From the NCBI GenBank assembly GCA_030063045.1, contig JAQSEB010000065.1:434001-498000 (forward strand): DNA of 64,000 bases, read 5' to 3'. This stretch comes from Pratylenchus scribneri (lineage: Eukaryota > Nematoda > Chromadorea > Rhabditida > Pratylenchidae). The position numbers and the translations under genes are program-made. Below, piece after piece: positions 21,901 to 31,849 of this stretch (position 1 is its first letter; each line of letters begins with the position of its first letter). The notes under the pieces were generated by a model. The model did not search any database, had not been told where the DNA came from, and saw only the letters and a program-made list of their open reading frames with translations.

Positions 21901-24288
21901 TCGATAGATCTCGTCAAGACGCGACGTTTGTTATATATTTTGTCATGGTTTGATCAAAAATTAAGGATTTTAAACCACTTAAACCATCTTGTGGGTTTTG
22001 GTTTAAAACCAACTAAACCATAACAAATTATATACCATTTGATGCGTCTTGACGAGCTCTATCGAATGGTATATGGTTTGTAAATTTTGGACAAACCGTT
22101 AAATCGTTATAATCTTTTCGCCATTTTCAGCATTTTATTTTCCATTTTCATTAATTTATTCGCCATTTTTCATTAATTTATTTCCATTTTAAATATTTCC
22201 CATAAGAAAAATATGAGTCCTTCCATTTGGCAACCGTAAACTTGTTCAACTCCCTTGTTCCGATTGATACCTATCACACATATATTTAAATTCTAAACCT
22301 AATCCTAATATACACAATCCATAGCCTTAACATTTTTAAAGCCTCACTGTTCTTTTCAATATCGACCAATGATTTTGTTGGCATGAAAAAGAGATGGAAA
22401 ACGGATTCGCCCTTCTGCATTGGTGCTGGTGCAAAGTCCAAATGTTTATGGCCTGGGTCCACTTTTTCCACCTTTTCTCTCAATGCCCTCAATTGTTTAA
22501 ACATTGTCTCAAATTCCTAGAATATTGGAAAATGAAAATATGATGGAAGAAATTTGTTGACTTTGTAATGGGAAATTTAAAAGCTGGGATGGGATCGATG
22601 TCTCAAAAAAAAAGAAATTGAAAATCACAAATCAAAATTTCGATGCCAAAAATGACCGAAATTTCGAACAAAAACGAAAGAAAATATAAATTTTTAAAAT
22701 TTTCTTCATACTATAATGAATTTTTTTCAGCAAAACACTAAAACGGCTTTGAATAAATTAAATTAATTAGCCAAAAAATTGAAATTTATTGTTCTAAATC
22801 TAAATTAGGCACAAAGTGATAAATAAGGATTTCGGGGAAGCGGAGCGGGGAATCAGGGTACAGGGAATGGGAAGGAGAATTTGCCCAAAATCCTTTCGGA
22901 TCCCCGCCACGGAAACAGGAAATTAACCCTAATTAGAAGTCAAAAAATTATTTATAGGCATTTTGTAGTGTTACCAATAAAATTGTGGACAAAAAGATAA
23001 CTAAAAAAGACACACAAACTCACCAGAAATTTATGTCCATCCCCATTAATTGGGGCATCCATTATCATGGTGTACATACGGGCAATGAATTTATGTAGTG
23101 CCTGCTTATTATATTCAATTGCTTCCGCCGAATTCTTGCCCAAATTTTTATGCAGGCTTGTTGGGTGAAAGCCGGAAATTGCGGCCACATATTTGAGCAA
23201 ATTCACATCTTTCGTGTCCCGATGTGCTTTGATCCCCTTTTCCGGCTCGAACAATTTCCAAAATTTGTCTTTTTTGCCAACAAATTTGGCTAGCAATTTA
23301 AAGAATGTTGATTGCTTCTCGCGAACAAATTTGCTTATCAATTTGTCGGCCAATCGTTGCATCCGTTCTTTGGCGGCAAAGCAACTCGACTCATATGCTT
23401 GGTGGTTTTCGCCAGAACAAAGATGGCAAACTGTGGAAATTATGATAGGAAATTTTGAGACAATTGAAAAAAATTTAATTTCATTTGGATTTTCCACCTA
23501 TAAGGTACTACTAATCGTGGAGGTCTGTTCAGAGCCGACCGTTTCAGTGCCAGCGACTTTGGCGAGTCATGACTCAGCAAAGAAGAAACCGTTTGATGCA
23601 ATCTTGGTATCATTGTATAGAGCTATTCAAGCTCTATTGAATAGTGGATAAAATTTTTTTGATTAATCAAAATTTTAATGACTTAAAGTGGAAAAGTGAA
23701 TAAGAGTCATACTTCTTTATTTAGAAGCTTGCAATTAAGTGGATATTCCACTATTCACATATTGCTATATATCATTTAATAGAACTTGAATAGCTCTATC
23801 CAATGATACCAAGATTGCATCAAATCGTTTCTTTATTGCTGAGATATGAGTCGTCAAAGTGGCTGGGACTGAAACGGCCGGCACTGAAACGTCCACCCGC
23901 GACTACTAATGTGTAATGTTTAATGTAGATGAGACCCCCTATAAGGGGAAGAAATGCTGTGGGGCAACTCAATCTCTGTTACCTGTCTAAATCAAAGGGT
24001 ATTTTTCCAGTTTACGTTTTATGTCCCTTTTTTGGTAAGAAAGGTTAAAAGGCCCCCTTTCGGGTGCTAGGGCTAGGGGCTAGGTGAGAAGATTTTTACC
24101 CCATCATATCCGTAACTATAATCCCCTAATGACCCTACCTAACCCAAATCCTGCTGACCCATCAGAGGACAATTAACTTTCCAAAAAAGAGGGTGTAAAC
24201 TGGATTTATGTCCTATTTTGTGCCATGTTTAGTTCATGTGCTTACCATGTATTAGAAGTATGGGTAGGCAAAATAGTAGAACTCTCAT
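18928..24288 (-). CDS. Secreted protein of unknown family, paralogue A (5 exons)
   Basis: Model: exons 24288-24246, 23430-23024, 22516-22348, 21718-21198 and 19191-18928, 467 residues. All borders are GT-AG and phases agree (1, 0, 1, 0). Residues 1-15 (MRVLLFCLPILLIHV) form a signal peptide. The mature part starts with a small cysteine cluster (C16, C19, C31, CHLC...SSC) and continues as a basic helical region with a GIKAHRDTKDVNLL segment. Exon 3 has KGESVFHLFFMPTKSLVDI. Exon 4 is Lys/Glu-rich, likely coiled coil, with repeated EEIEKMKA-type segments that make it 27 residues longer than in paralogue B, and ends in LVKMLTDLYLCIWNSE. Exon 5 has KEYYIKEHKMNW and SDNFWDAVWK. The start was chosen because it gives the signal peptide and the same 43-nt exon as in B. 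I do not recognise the family; the tail differs from B and is the least certain part. A secreted or luminal role is inferred from the signal peptide only. Confidence 0.8.
19421..19982. mobile_element. Near-perfect palindromic hAT-like element, TSD GTTTAACC
   Basis: The flanks GTTTAACC at 19413-19420 and 19983-19990 are identical 8-bp target duplications. The ends begin TAGACCCCGGCAAATGG on each strand; the first 40 bp match perfectly and both arms of about 255 bp are nearly identical, leaving a loop of about 45 bp around 19680-19725. It lies in intron 4 of paralogue A and is absent from paralogue B. 8-bp duplications and TA/CA-G termini are typical of hAT elements. There is no coding capacity; the 153-residue open frame across it is read-through of the palindrome. 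Confidence 0.9.
20190..20977. mobile_element. Large fold-back with GC-rich centre, core-motif family
   Basis: The outer arms (AAATAGGTTCATACGGTC ... GACCGTATGAACCAATTT) continue inward through ATCGATAGAGCTTGACGAGC, CGGACTCAGC, AAGCACTTTTGGCCAAGTTA and GGGTCCCCCC. The centre (20510-20650) is GC-rich with its own inverted repeat (AGTGGACTCCTCCG / CGGAGTCCACTC). Core words occur four times (20235-20262, 20393-20420, 20725-20760, 20910-20938). The element is in intron 4 of paralogue A. The minus-strand frame 20466-20747 falls in the palindromic centre and is not a gene. Confidence 0.8.
21834..22143. mobile_element. Fold-back element, core-motif family
   Basis: AATGCTGAAAATGACGAAAAG at the left returns as CTTTTCGCCATTTTCAGCATT at the right, and TAACGGTTTGTC returns as GACAAACCGTTA. 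Core words: TCGATAGATCTCGTCAAGAC (21900) and GATGCGTCTTGACGAGCTCT (22042). It lies in intron 3 of paralogue A; paralogue B has no equivalent. Confidence 0.8.
23516..23901. mobile_element. Fold-back element, 9-bp duplication ACTACTAAT
   Basis: ACTACTAAT at 23507-23515 and 23902-23910 flanks imperfect inverted ends (CGTGGAGGTCTGTTCAG / reverse of the right end CGCGGGTGGACGTTTCAG), and the match continues through GATGCAATCTTGGTATCATTG. Paralogue B has the uninterrupted GGTACTAATAGAGATGGGA at 31012-31030, which confirms insertion after the duplication. It sits in intron 1 of paralogue A. A 9-bp duplication with long inverted arms points to a Mutator-like element, as inference. Confidence 0.8.
24007..24203. 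mobile_element. Small fold-back with TAGGG-rich loop
   Basis: CCAGTTTACGTTTTATG...CTTTTTTGG pairs with CCAAAAAAGAGGGTGTAAACTGG. The loop holds GGGCTAGGGGCTAGG and CCCTACCTAACCC words. A related piece is present at the same relative site in paralogue B (31100-31215), so this insertion is older than the segmental duplication. Confidence 0.65.
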
Positions 24289-24721
24289 TGGAATTCACTT
24301 AAAAGTTTTAAAAACAATTCCAATCTAAATTAGATGTGTGTCGTCAATTCCGCACCCAGCCAAAAACCACGAAAACCGACAATTCAGTAACGAACTGAAT
24401 TTTATTGAAAAACATATGGACATGAGTTTAGGGTAGGGAAGGGTAAGGGTAGGTAGGATTGGGGATAGGTTTCTCTCTAAACCGGAAAAAAAGGAATAAG
24501 TTACAGGATTCTGGGATTTTGGCCAGGTGCGGAATTTTCGAGTGCGGAATTCTCGGCAGATCGAATCAGAAATTTCCTTCGAATCACAGAGGAATTTTTG
24601 AGGAAAACTGATGAGTGAGGACGGAGGCAGAAATGAGAATGGAGAGTAGAATGGATGGGTCTTCATATAAGGATAGCATATTCGAAAGAGCTGGCTCATT
24701 TCTTCGATGCTAGCATCATGG

Positions 24722-24990
24722 GACCAGTCATTTGGCCCTCACTCTTCATCTCCACACATCGATCGATTGGTGGTCACCGATTTGGCCAAATCGGTGAAAA
24801 TGGGTAAATTGGAAAAAAAACGGTGGAATAATGGGTTTTCGATTCGAGCATCAAAAATTTGAGGGCTTATTTTTCGATGTGGCATCAAGGGACTGTCATG
24901 CCCTAGGCCCTCCCTCTCCACATCGATTGGCGGCCACCGATTTGGCCAAATGGGCAAAAAATGAAATTGATTAAATTGAAAAAATTTTGA
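24722..24990. repeat. Direct repeat, ~172-bp offset
   Basis: CCTCACTCTTCATCTCCACA.ATCGAT...CACCGATTTGGCCAAAT at 24735-24800 recurs as CCTCCCTCTCCACATCGATTGG..CACCGATTTGGCCAAAT at 24907-24960. It lies in the upstream region of paralogue A and is not coding. Confidence 0.6.
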
Positions 24991-25129
24991 TTTTTTCGAT
25001 GTCGAGGATATCCAATTTTAGGTTTTTTTTTTAAATTTGAACCGGTTTAAAGTTTAACCCGGTTGCTTGGTTGAATTCTAATGGTTTGAAATGGCGCAAT
25101 AAGAGTTGTTTTGCAAGGATTTGAGAGAA

Positions 25130-25680
25130 AATCATGGAAAAATCAGCAGGTGAATATGGAATGCGGACTTTGTAGGATGGCACAAAATATGGGGAGAAAG
25201 GATGGCCAAAATATGAGGGAAGGGATGGCACAAAATGGAGGAGAAAGGATGATCCAAATAGAGAGAGGGGATGGGCAAAAGATGGGTGGGGGGGGGGGGG
25301 GGGTTTGCGCAAAAGATGCGGGAGGGGATCGCCAAAATCCAAAAGATGGGGGGAAGGGGATTGCAGAAAGTGGGAGGGAAGGAATGGCCCAAATAGGAAA
25401 AGAGGGGTTGGATCAATTAGAGAGAGGAGATGGCCAAAAGATGAGGGGAGGGATGAAGGCAAGAATTGTAGGAATTGGAAGGAATGGCCCAAATAGAGGG
25501 AAGGATGGCCCAAATATCAAGGGATGGGGGTAGTGAGAATTGGCCCAATGGAAGAGGGAATGGCCAAAAGATTGGGCTTTTGAAGGATCAGAGGATTGGC
25601 CCAAAATGGGGAAGGATGGCCAAAATATGAGAGGGAGAGGAAATTGGCCAAAATGAGGGAAGGGGATGACAGGTGATTTG
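25130..25680. repeat. Purine-rich GGATGGCCAAAA repeat with G-run
   Basis: Irregular repetition of GGGATGGC(C)AAAA on the plus strand with an uninterrupted G run of about 18 near 25288-25306. The matching block in copy B is 31850-32080, also with a long G run. The long open frames on both strands come from the low-complexity composition. It lies about 0.9 kb upstream of the start codon of paralogue A. Confidence 0.75.
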
Positions 25681-25964
25681 CTCAAATGGGTGGTTGGTAT
25701 TGGTACTAGAACAATTCCCCTAAAAAGTGCACATTGTGAGCGATTCCTACAAAGTGCAAATGCTTATTTTTATTTTTGATTCAAAATATTAAATTAATAA
25801 TAAAAATGTCGCTTTTTAATCAACATTTAGGGCAGATGAGCTCTGCGGAAATGGAAATCCAAGAACTTGAAGTTTTGAGTGATTAGCCTGAAATTTATTT
25901 CCCTAAATACGGATAATTTCCACACAGAGAAACCAATGGCAATGCTTTTTTTGATCTAATTTAA

Positions 25965-26353
25965 AACTAATAGCACTTATCGGTTATCCATAGCAGATTT
26001 TTTGTGTCAACATAAACAAAGTTACGATAACCCCACGGGTCATTCGGTATATGGTTATGGTCATCTAGGTATAGATTATCATCTGCCATATCCCTAAGCA
26101 TAACCCTAATTAGGGTTGTTCAAAGTCGATTCCGGTTCCAAAAAATCGATGCATTTTAGGACCGAAATTGAAAAATTTTGCTCTTTAGAACCGAAAATAG
26201 GAGATACCGGAACCAACTTTTTTACTAGAACCCAGAACCGGGTTTCAGAACCGAGACTGTCTAGGAACTGATTTGGTACAACCCTAACCCTAATCACCAA
26301 TAGCGAAGAGCCTTCATTCTTTTCAATGCTGGCGAATAATCGATAAGTGCCAT
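25965..26353. mobile_element. Fold-back element carrying a nested insertion
   Basis: AGCACTTATCGGTTATCC (25968) and AATAATCGATAAGTGCCAT (26334) are inverted ends. The element at 26111-26286 is inserted inside. It lies in the gap between copy A and copy B of the segmental duplication. Confidence 0.55.
26111..26286. mobile_element. Short hAT-like MITE, TSD ACCCTAAT
   Basis: Perfect 8-bp duplications ACCCTAAT (26103-26110 and 26287-26294) flank 176 bp with ends TAGGGTTGT / ACAACCCTA. The interior has GGTTCC/GGAACC words. Too short to code. Confidence 0.85.
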
Positions 26354-26733
26354 ATTAATTTTATCCAGAGTAAATCGAAAATAACGAATCGAAAAAGTCT
26401 ATTATCCAATTCTAAAAACCATGATTTTACAAAAATCATAAAAGAAAGATGATGCTGAATTCTTTCCCAAAAAAAAAATATTTTATGCAAAATCTACGCC
26501 CATTGACATGTAATTGAATAATATAAAAAATCAAAAATAGATGGAAAGATAAAGAAGATGATGATAAAATTGCAGCAGAAAGTGATGGTCGAAAGAAAAA
26601 TATTTTAGTTTTATGAATAGAAATTATGACTAACAAAATGAGTCAAAAATTCATCATCATTGTTGATTGTCTCCCCTTTTTCCTCTACTTTCTTGACCTC
26701 CGATCATCCTTTTTTACTCTTTTATATTTCCTT

Positions 26734-29700
26734 TTATTTGGCGGAATGGCGGCGAACATGTTGTTTTCCCTTTACATTTCCATGGAGTTTTTCCTTATGA
26801 ATTGATCCCTCATCAGCGATCTTTTCATGGGATTTTTCCATTTCAAATGGTGGCAGTTTTTCAAATGCTTTTAAATTATTTTTCGTCCTTTCCTGCTTCC
26901 ACATCGCATCCAAGAAATTGTCACTGGCATAGATCCAGCCCCATTTTTCGGAAATACTATCACCATTGGCATTATACTTCTTAATGCCTTCCTTCAATCG
27001 CCCATCCAAATCCTTTTTGGCCTCTTCCAACTCTGCTTCCCAATTCATTTTATGTTCATTGATGTAGTATTCCTTCACTATCATCAAGTCATTGTATATT
27101 TTGCCATAAATCTGTTGAAAATTATATAAATTTGATTATAGAAATGTGCCAAAAAGGCCTCTGCGGTAATGGAGTTGGTAACCAATCTTTTTTGTTTATT
27201 AAAAAAAAAGAGAAAAGTATTTTTTATCGACAAAATTGGACTCTTTTGTCGACAAATTGGTTTTTTTTGTCGGCAACTAATAAAAATTAGTTTTTCACGT
27301 TGTAAACAATATAAAACGGTTTTGGGACACTTCAGGATGCGCGGAAGTCAAAAAGGAGGTGAGTGGGATATATCCGGATATAGGGGGATTAAGCCGGATA
27401 AGCCTAGTTAGGGGCTAGGGATTAGTATTTAAAATGATGGGTATTCCGAATTTACCATTATTTTTTCAATAATTGAAATCGCATAACTGTTTTATCGGTT
27501 CACAAACCATTTTCGAAAAATCTAAACTTTTGAAGAGAGTTCATTCTCAGCTCATCGAGACAATTCGAAAGAATTATAATTTTTCGAGAATTTCTAAAGT
27601 TAGATTTTGCGAAATAAGTTTATGTATGATCCCTACTTCGAGATACAAGTAGGTATGTAACTTTCGTACCAAAATTCGTACCACTAGTACTGCGAATCCG
27701 AACTACAAGGTACTAGTACAGTGAAAAATAGTCTAATGAAGTACAAGGAAAAATAGGTAAGAAACAAGGATACGAATTAACAAAATAGGAAAAATAGGTA
27801 GGTACAAGTACGAAAAAAATTCTCAAGTCACAACTCTAGTAGATACTACTCCAAATTTTTCCATCCGAAACACCCGGGAATGAATGTCTAAGGGAATGAA
27901 TGTCTAATAGTTAGGGCTCGGATAGTTATGTAAATACATATTTTTTTCCTGATATCAGAACGTTGAAATAAGCATGAAAAAAGCATTTCCCACTTACTTT
28001 GAAGCTTCTAGCGTGAAGTTTTATTTACATAAATTTACATATTTTCGACTTTTAATACATATTTACATATTTTACGATTTTTCTACATAATTTACATATT
28101 TTGCCATTTTTTGGGAAATTTTCAACAAAAAATGCAATAAAAATGAAAATTTTTGAATTAAAATTTTATAAATTGGAAAAAATATACGAAAAATTCTTGA
28201 GTGGATTTAGAAAATTGACTTTTCTGGTCATCAAAATGTGAAAAATAGTCGATTTTGGTGACCGAAATTTTTGCCGAATGGCGGAGAGAGGTGTCCTTGG
28301 AATGCCTACTTTGAATGGGTTCTAGTGTTCGAATCCCACCACATTTCAATAATTTTTTTTGATCGAAAAAACCGATTTTTATGCTTTTTTAAGCATTTTT
28401 CTTTGAAAATTTAGTAAAAATGGCTAAAAAAATTCGAAAAATTACTAAAAACCATAAAAAAAATCAATTTTATCTACATATTTTCGTACATATTTTCAAG
28501 TTTTTCTACATATTTTATGTACATATTTTGGACTTTTTATTTACATAACTATCCGAGCCCTACTAATAGTAATTCATTTGGATCATTCTTTACATTAAAC
28601 CGCGGTTTGTGAACCGATATCAAAAAATCCAATTTAGGTTTACTTTGTAGAATCCCCATTCAAAGATTTCGCTGTTCCATATGCACAGGTACAAGTCGGT
28701 GAGCATTTTCACCAGTTTACTTTTGAGTTTTTCCTTATCTTTCACTCCTTGTATGTCATATCCAGCATTGATGGCCAATATTCGGAATATTTCATGGAAT
28801 TGAGTTGTTTTCATCTTTTCGATCTTTTCCATTTCAATTTTAGCTTCTTTCTCATCTATTTTTCCAGCAGCTTTCTTCCTCTCCAACCATTTTATAGCCT
28901 CTTCCTTCGCCTCCTTCAATTCACTAGGAGTAGGTGCTTTTTCATCCAACAATTCTTGAAATTTTTCTGGATTCGAAAAAATGTCAATGTTTTTATTTTT
29001 AAGCACGTCACTGATGAAATTCATAACTTTGATCATTTGATCATAGGCTTCGTCATATTCTTTTATTTTATGTTCGTCCAAATCTGAATTATAAATTAAA
29101 AAGGAAGTCAATTAAATTACATTTCTGATAAAATTATTAGTGAAAATTTGGTAGAAAAACATAATTCAACTATGACCTGCTGATGATGTCATCTAGCCGA
29201 AATTAGGCCCCTTGAAAATTGGCCAAATTTGTTTTTTTTTTAGAAATTATTCAAAAAGATCTTTTAAGCTTAGAAAACAATTACCAATATTATAACTTTT
29301 TAGGTATTTTCTTTAAAAATTTAGTAAAATTTGTTTTAAAAAATTCAAAAATTACTTAAAATGCATATTTTGCAATTCTTATGCATATTTTATAAGTATA
29401 TTTCACTATTTTTAAATGCAAAACCATCAGTTCCCTAGTTTTTCCTTATTTGAGGGTGAATTTTTAAAAGCACTCACTGTTCTTATCAATATCGACCAAT
29501 CCTTTTGTTGGCATGAAAAACAAATGGTAAACGGATTCGCCTTTCTGCTTCGGTGCTGGTTCCAAGTCCAAATTTTGTTTTTTGTCATCCTTTTTTTCCA
29601 CCTTTTCTCTCAATGTACTCAATTGGGCAAACAGCGGCTCTAATTTCTAGAAAATTATTGGAAAAATGAAAATATCGGCAGGGAATGGAATTATTCTCAA

Positions 29701-31538
29701 TTGCCAAACGGAATATTCAACAGAAGCCCCCAATATTACCTAAAAAGTAGGGTCACAATCAATTTTAAAAACCAAAACCGAGGATTTTTGGTTCAAAAAA
29801 GCATAACCAAGACTTTCTGGCTAAAACAGAAATTGAGTATAAAATCCGATCGATTTTCGTTTTTTAATCAATTACCCTGAAGGAAGATTAAAAAATTTTT
29901 TTCATAATCATTTATGGCTAAAATTTTTTGGTTAAAAAATTTCTCTTTAGTAAAAAATTTGAAAAAAAATATTTGAGAATTTGAATTATTTTTGTAGCAA
30001 AGCGGGTATGGTCCGATTAGAATTTGAAGCATTTTGGTTGATTGGAATATTAGCATCATTTTATCCAATTGGAAAACACAATTATTGGCGAATATTGGGA
30101 ATTGGGGCGGCAGGGCCGTTGGGAAGCTGGCCTCCACCCAAACCAACTAACCCAGAGGGCCGATCGGGGCGAATGAACACTGATTGGGGAATTGGGATAG
30201 GTTTTATAATCCCAGAGAAGCTTTTTGGATCCGGAGGGGAACAGCAGTTGTTAATTCTCCCATAACAATTTTGTTTTGATTTTTGTACGTATATTTTGAA
30301 AAATTAAAATTTTAAAAATTTTTAGACTTTTTCAAAAAAAATAAGAAAAGCGAAACTCAAACCAAAGAATTTTCAAAAATCGAGAAAACCGAAACTTTTC
30401 AAAAACAAAGAAAACCGAAACCAAGGAATTTTCAAAAATCGAGAAAACCGAAACCGAAACCAAGGAATTTTCAAAAATTGAAAATTCCAAACAGCAGGCC
30501 AAAACCGAAACCGACAATTTCAATTTAAAACCGAACTTGACCATCCCTAGTAAAAAGCACACCAAACTCACCCGTATAGTTTTCGTCGCAGCCGAATTAA
30601 TCGGGGCATCCACAATCATTGTGTAAATGCGGGCAATGAATTTGTGGATTGCCTGCTTATTATATTCAATTGCTTCCGCCGAATTCTGCTTGCCCAATTT
30701 TTTATGCAGGCCAACAGAGTGAAAGCCAGAAATTGCGGCCACATATTTGAGCAAATTCACATCTTTCGTGTCCCGATGTGCTTTGATCCCCTTTTCTGGC
30801 TCGAACAATTTTATCAGCTTCCCATCTTGTTGGCGAACAAATTTTTCTATCAATCTTTTTGTCAGCCGTTGCATGCGTTCTCGAGCGGCATAGCAGCTCG
30901 ATTGATATGCTTGATGGTTTTCGCCGGAACAAAAGTGGCAAACTGTGTAAAAATTGTGACAATGTATAAATGGATTTAAAAATTAAATTTTCATTTGTAT
31001 TTTCTACCAATACGGTACTAATAGAGATGGGACCCATAAAGGGGAAGAAATGCTGTGGGGTAAATCAATCTGCTGTTACCGTTCTAATAAGGCAAAAACA
31101 AAGGGTACTTGGGGTATAAAAAGCATCTAATGTATTCCCTAACCCTAATAAGCCTAACACCCGAAAGGGAGGACTTTCACTTTTATTCTTCATACGAAAA
31201 AGGGGATGTAAACCACAGACAAATGTACTCTTTAGTTTAAGGCTAGAAGGGAATAAAGGACGAGAATGATGATGATGATGAAGAAGAGATGAAGCTGATG
31301 AGGATGCTCTTCTCCTTCATCACTATTCTCTTCATTATCAACCTCATCATAATCTTCTTCTTCTTCTTCTTCATCATCATCATTTTTACCTTCCAACCTT
31401 AAACTGCAATAGTACTGGGGTTCCGACAAAGGTTATTAGACCCAAAAGTAGATGCAAATGCAAATTTTGTATTCCAAATTTTTCTGTATTCTTACCGAGT
31501 AGAAGAAGTATGGGTAGGCAAAAAAGTATAGCTCTCAT
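26734..31538 (-). CDS. Secreted protein of unknown family, paralogue B (5 exons)
   Basis: Model: exons 31538-31496, 30942-30572, 29646-29478, 29083-28644 and 27111-26734, 466 residues, with the same phases as paralogue A. Signal peptide MRAILFCLPILLLLV, then C16, C19 and C31 as in A. Conserved blocks: EPEKGIKAHRDTKDVNLL, AEAIEYNKQA.HKFIAR.Y (exon 2), KGESV.HLFFMPTK (exon 3), SELKEAKEEAIKWLE and HEIFRILAINAGYD (exon 4), VKEYYI.EHKMNW and ISEKWGWIYASDNF (exon 5). Exon 2 lacks 12 residues present in A and exon 4 lacks 27. The C-terminus is longer than in A and strongly basic (KGKQHVRRHSAK). Total lengths agree within one residue despite these indels. No frame damage is seen, so both paralogues look intact. 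Function unknown; secretion inferred from the signal peptide. Confidence 0.8.
27912..28562. mobile_element. hAT-like element, 25-bp TIR, TSD CTAATAGT
   Basis: Perfect 8-bp duplications CTAATAGT (27904-27911, 28563-28570). The termini are a perfect 25-bp inverted repeat starting TAGGGCTCGGATAG. The interior repeats ACATATTTT/TACATAT words and contains a tRNA-like segment (28264-28347). 651 bp, no transposase. Confidence 0.9.
28264..28347 (+). other. tRNA-like segment (A-box and B-box) inside hAT-like element
   Basis: TTGCCGAATGG (28271-28281) fits the pol III A-box and GTTCGAATCC (28327-28336) fits the B-box. Between them AGGTGT / ATGCCT (28289-28294, 28302-28307) pair around a 7-nt loop, like an anticodon arm. 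The A-to-B distance fits a tRNA with a long variable arm. The acceptor and T stems do not pair well, so this is a tRNA-derived relic (SINE head or pseudogene), not a working tRNA. Confidence 0.5.
29748..30549. mobile_element. hAT-like element, TSD (C/G)TAAAAAG
   Basis: The ends are TAGGGTCACAATC and the complement of TAGGGATGGTCAAG; the flanks CTAAAAAG (29740-29747) and GTAAAAAG (30550-30557) differ at one base. The interior is imperfectly palindromic around AAACCGAAACC and contains a short tandem block (30336-30530, AAAACCGAAACCAAGGAATTT). It is in intron 2 of paralogue B; intron 2 of paralogue A has nothing comparable. Confidence 0.75.
31255..31430. repeat. ATG/TTC trinucleotide-rich tract
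   Basis: GATGATGATGATGATGAAGAAG and TTCTTCTTCTTCTTCATCATCATC runs. On the minus strand this gives an acidic D/E-rich open frame, but exon 1 (31496) splices in perfect phase to exon 2 (30942) without it and paralogue A lacks it, so it is read as intron microsatellite. Confidence 0.6.
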
Positions 31539-31849
31539 TGGTAAATTTTTCTCTTAAAAATTTAAATTTGAATGAGAAATTTCTTTGGAGGGCAGAGGAA
31601 TTTTTGGGAGGAAATTTTAATGAGAGGTGGAATTGGAATGAGAATGAAGAGGAGGATTTGCCTCCACTGATATATAGGGCAACAGGCAACCAGCAAATTC
31701 GAAATAGAATTTTGGGTTGCTCATTTATTCGATGTGGCATCATGGGACCAATCATGCCTTCGCCCCCCCCCCCTCTCCATATTGATTGGCCAGAAAATTG
31801 CCCTATATTGGGGATCGTGGCATCGGAGAAAATTAGCAATTGAATATGA

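Larger units (their letters stand above)
18705..25690. repeat. Segmental duplication, copy A
   Basis: Similarity to copy B (26485-32100) begins at TTTTATGCAAAATCTACGCCCA (18705 / 26481), runs through all five exons of the secreted-protein gene, and continues upstream through the signal-peptide exon, the CATCATGGGACCA.TCATG region (24716 / 31740) and a purine-rich GGATGGCCAAAA block. The length difference comes mostly from insertions private to one copy. The two copies are in direct orientation. Confidence 0.85.
27492..28620. mobile_element. TIR element (ATCGGTTCACAAACC) hosting a nested element
   Basis: TATCGGTTCACAAACC at 27492 and GGTTTGTGAACCGATA at 28604 are inverted. A core-like word CTCAGCTCATCGAGACAATTC lies at 27549. 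The 27912-28562 element is inserted inside. Both are in intron 4 of paralogue B, the right end only about 25 bp from exon 4. Confidence 0.6.

Noticed and set aside
25031..25685. 160-residue Pro/Ser-rich open frame and its antisense Gly/Lys-rich frames
   Set aside because: Translation of the purine-rich GGATGGCCAAAA repeat; the corresponding frame in copy B (31492-32082) is not conserved in sequence.
28264..28347. Functional tRNA gene
   Set aside because: A- and B-boxes are present but acceptor and T-stem pairing fails and it lies within a transposon.
31232..31429. Acidic D/E-rich open frame as an exon of paralogue B
   Set aside because: Exon 1 joins exon 2 in perfect phase without it, paralogue A has no counterpart, and the sequence is a trinucleotide microsatellite.
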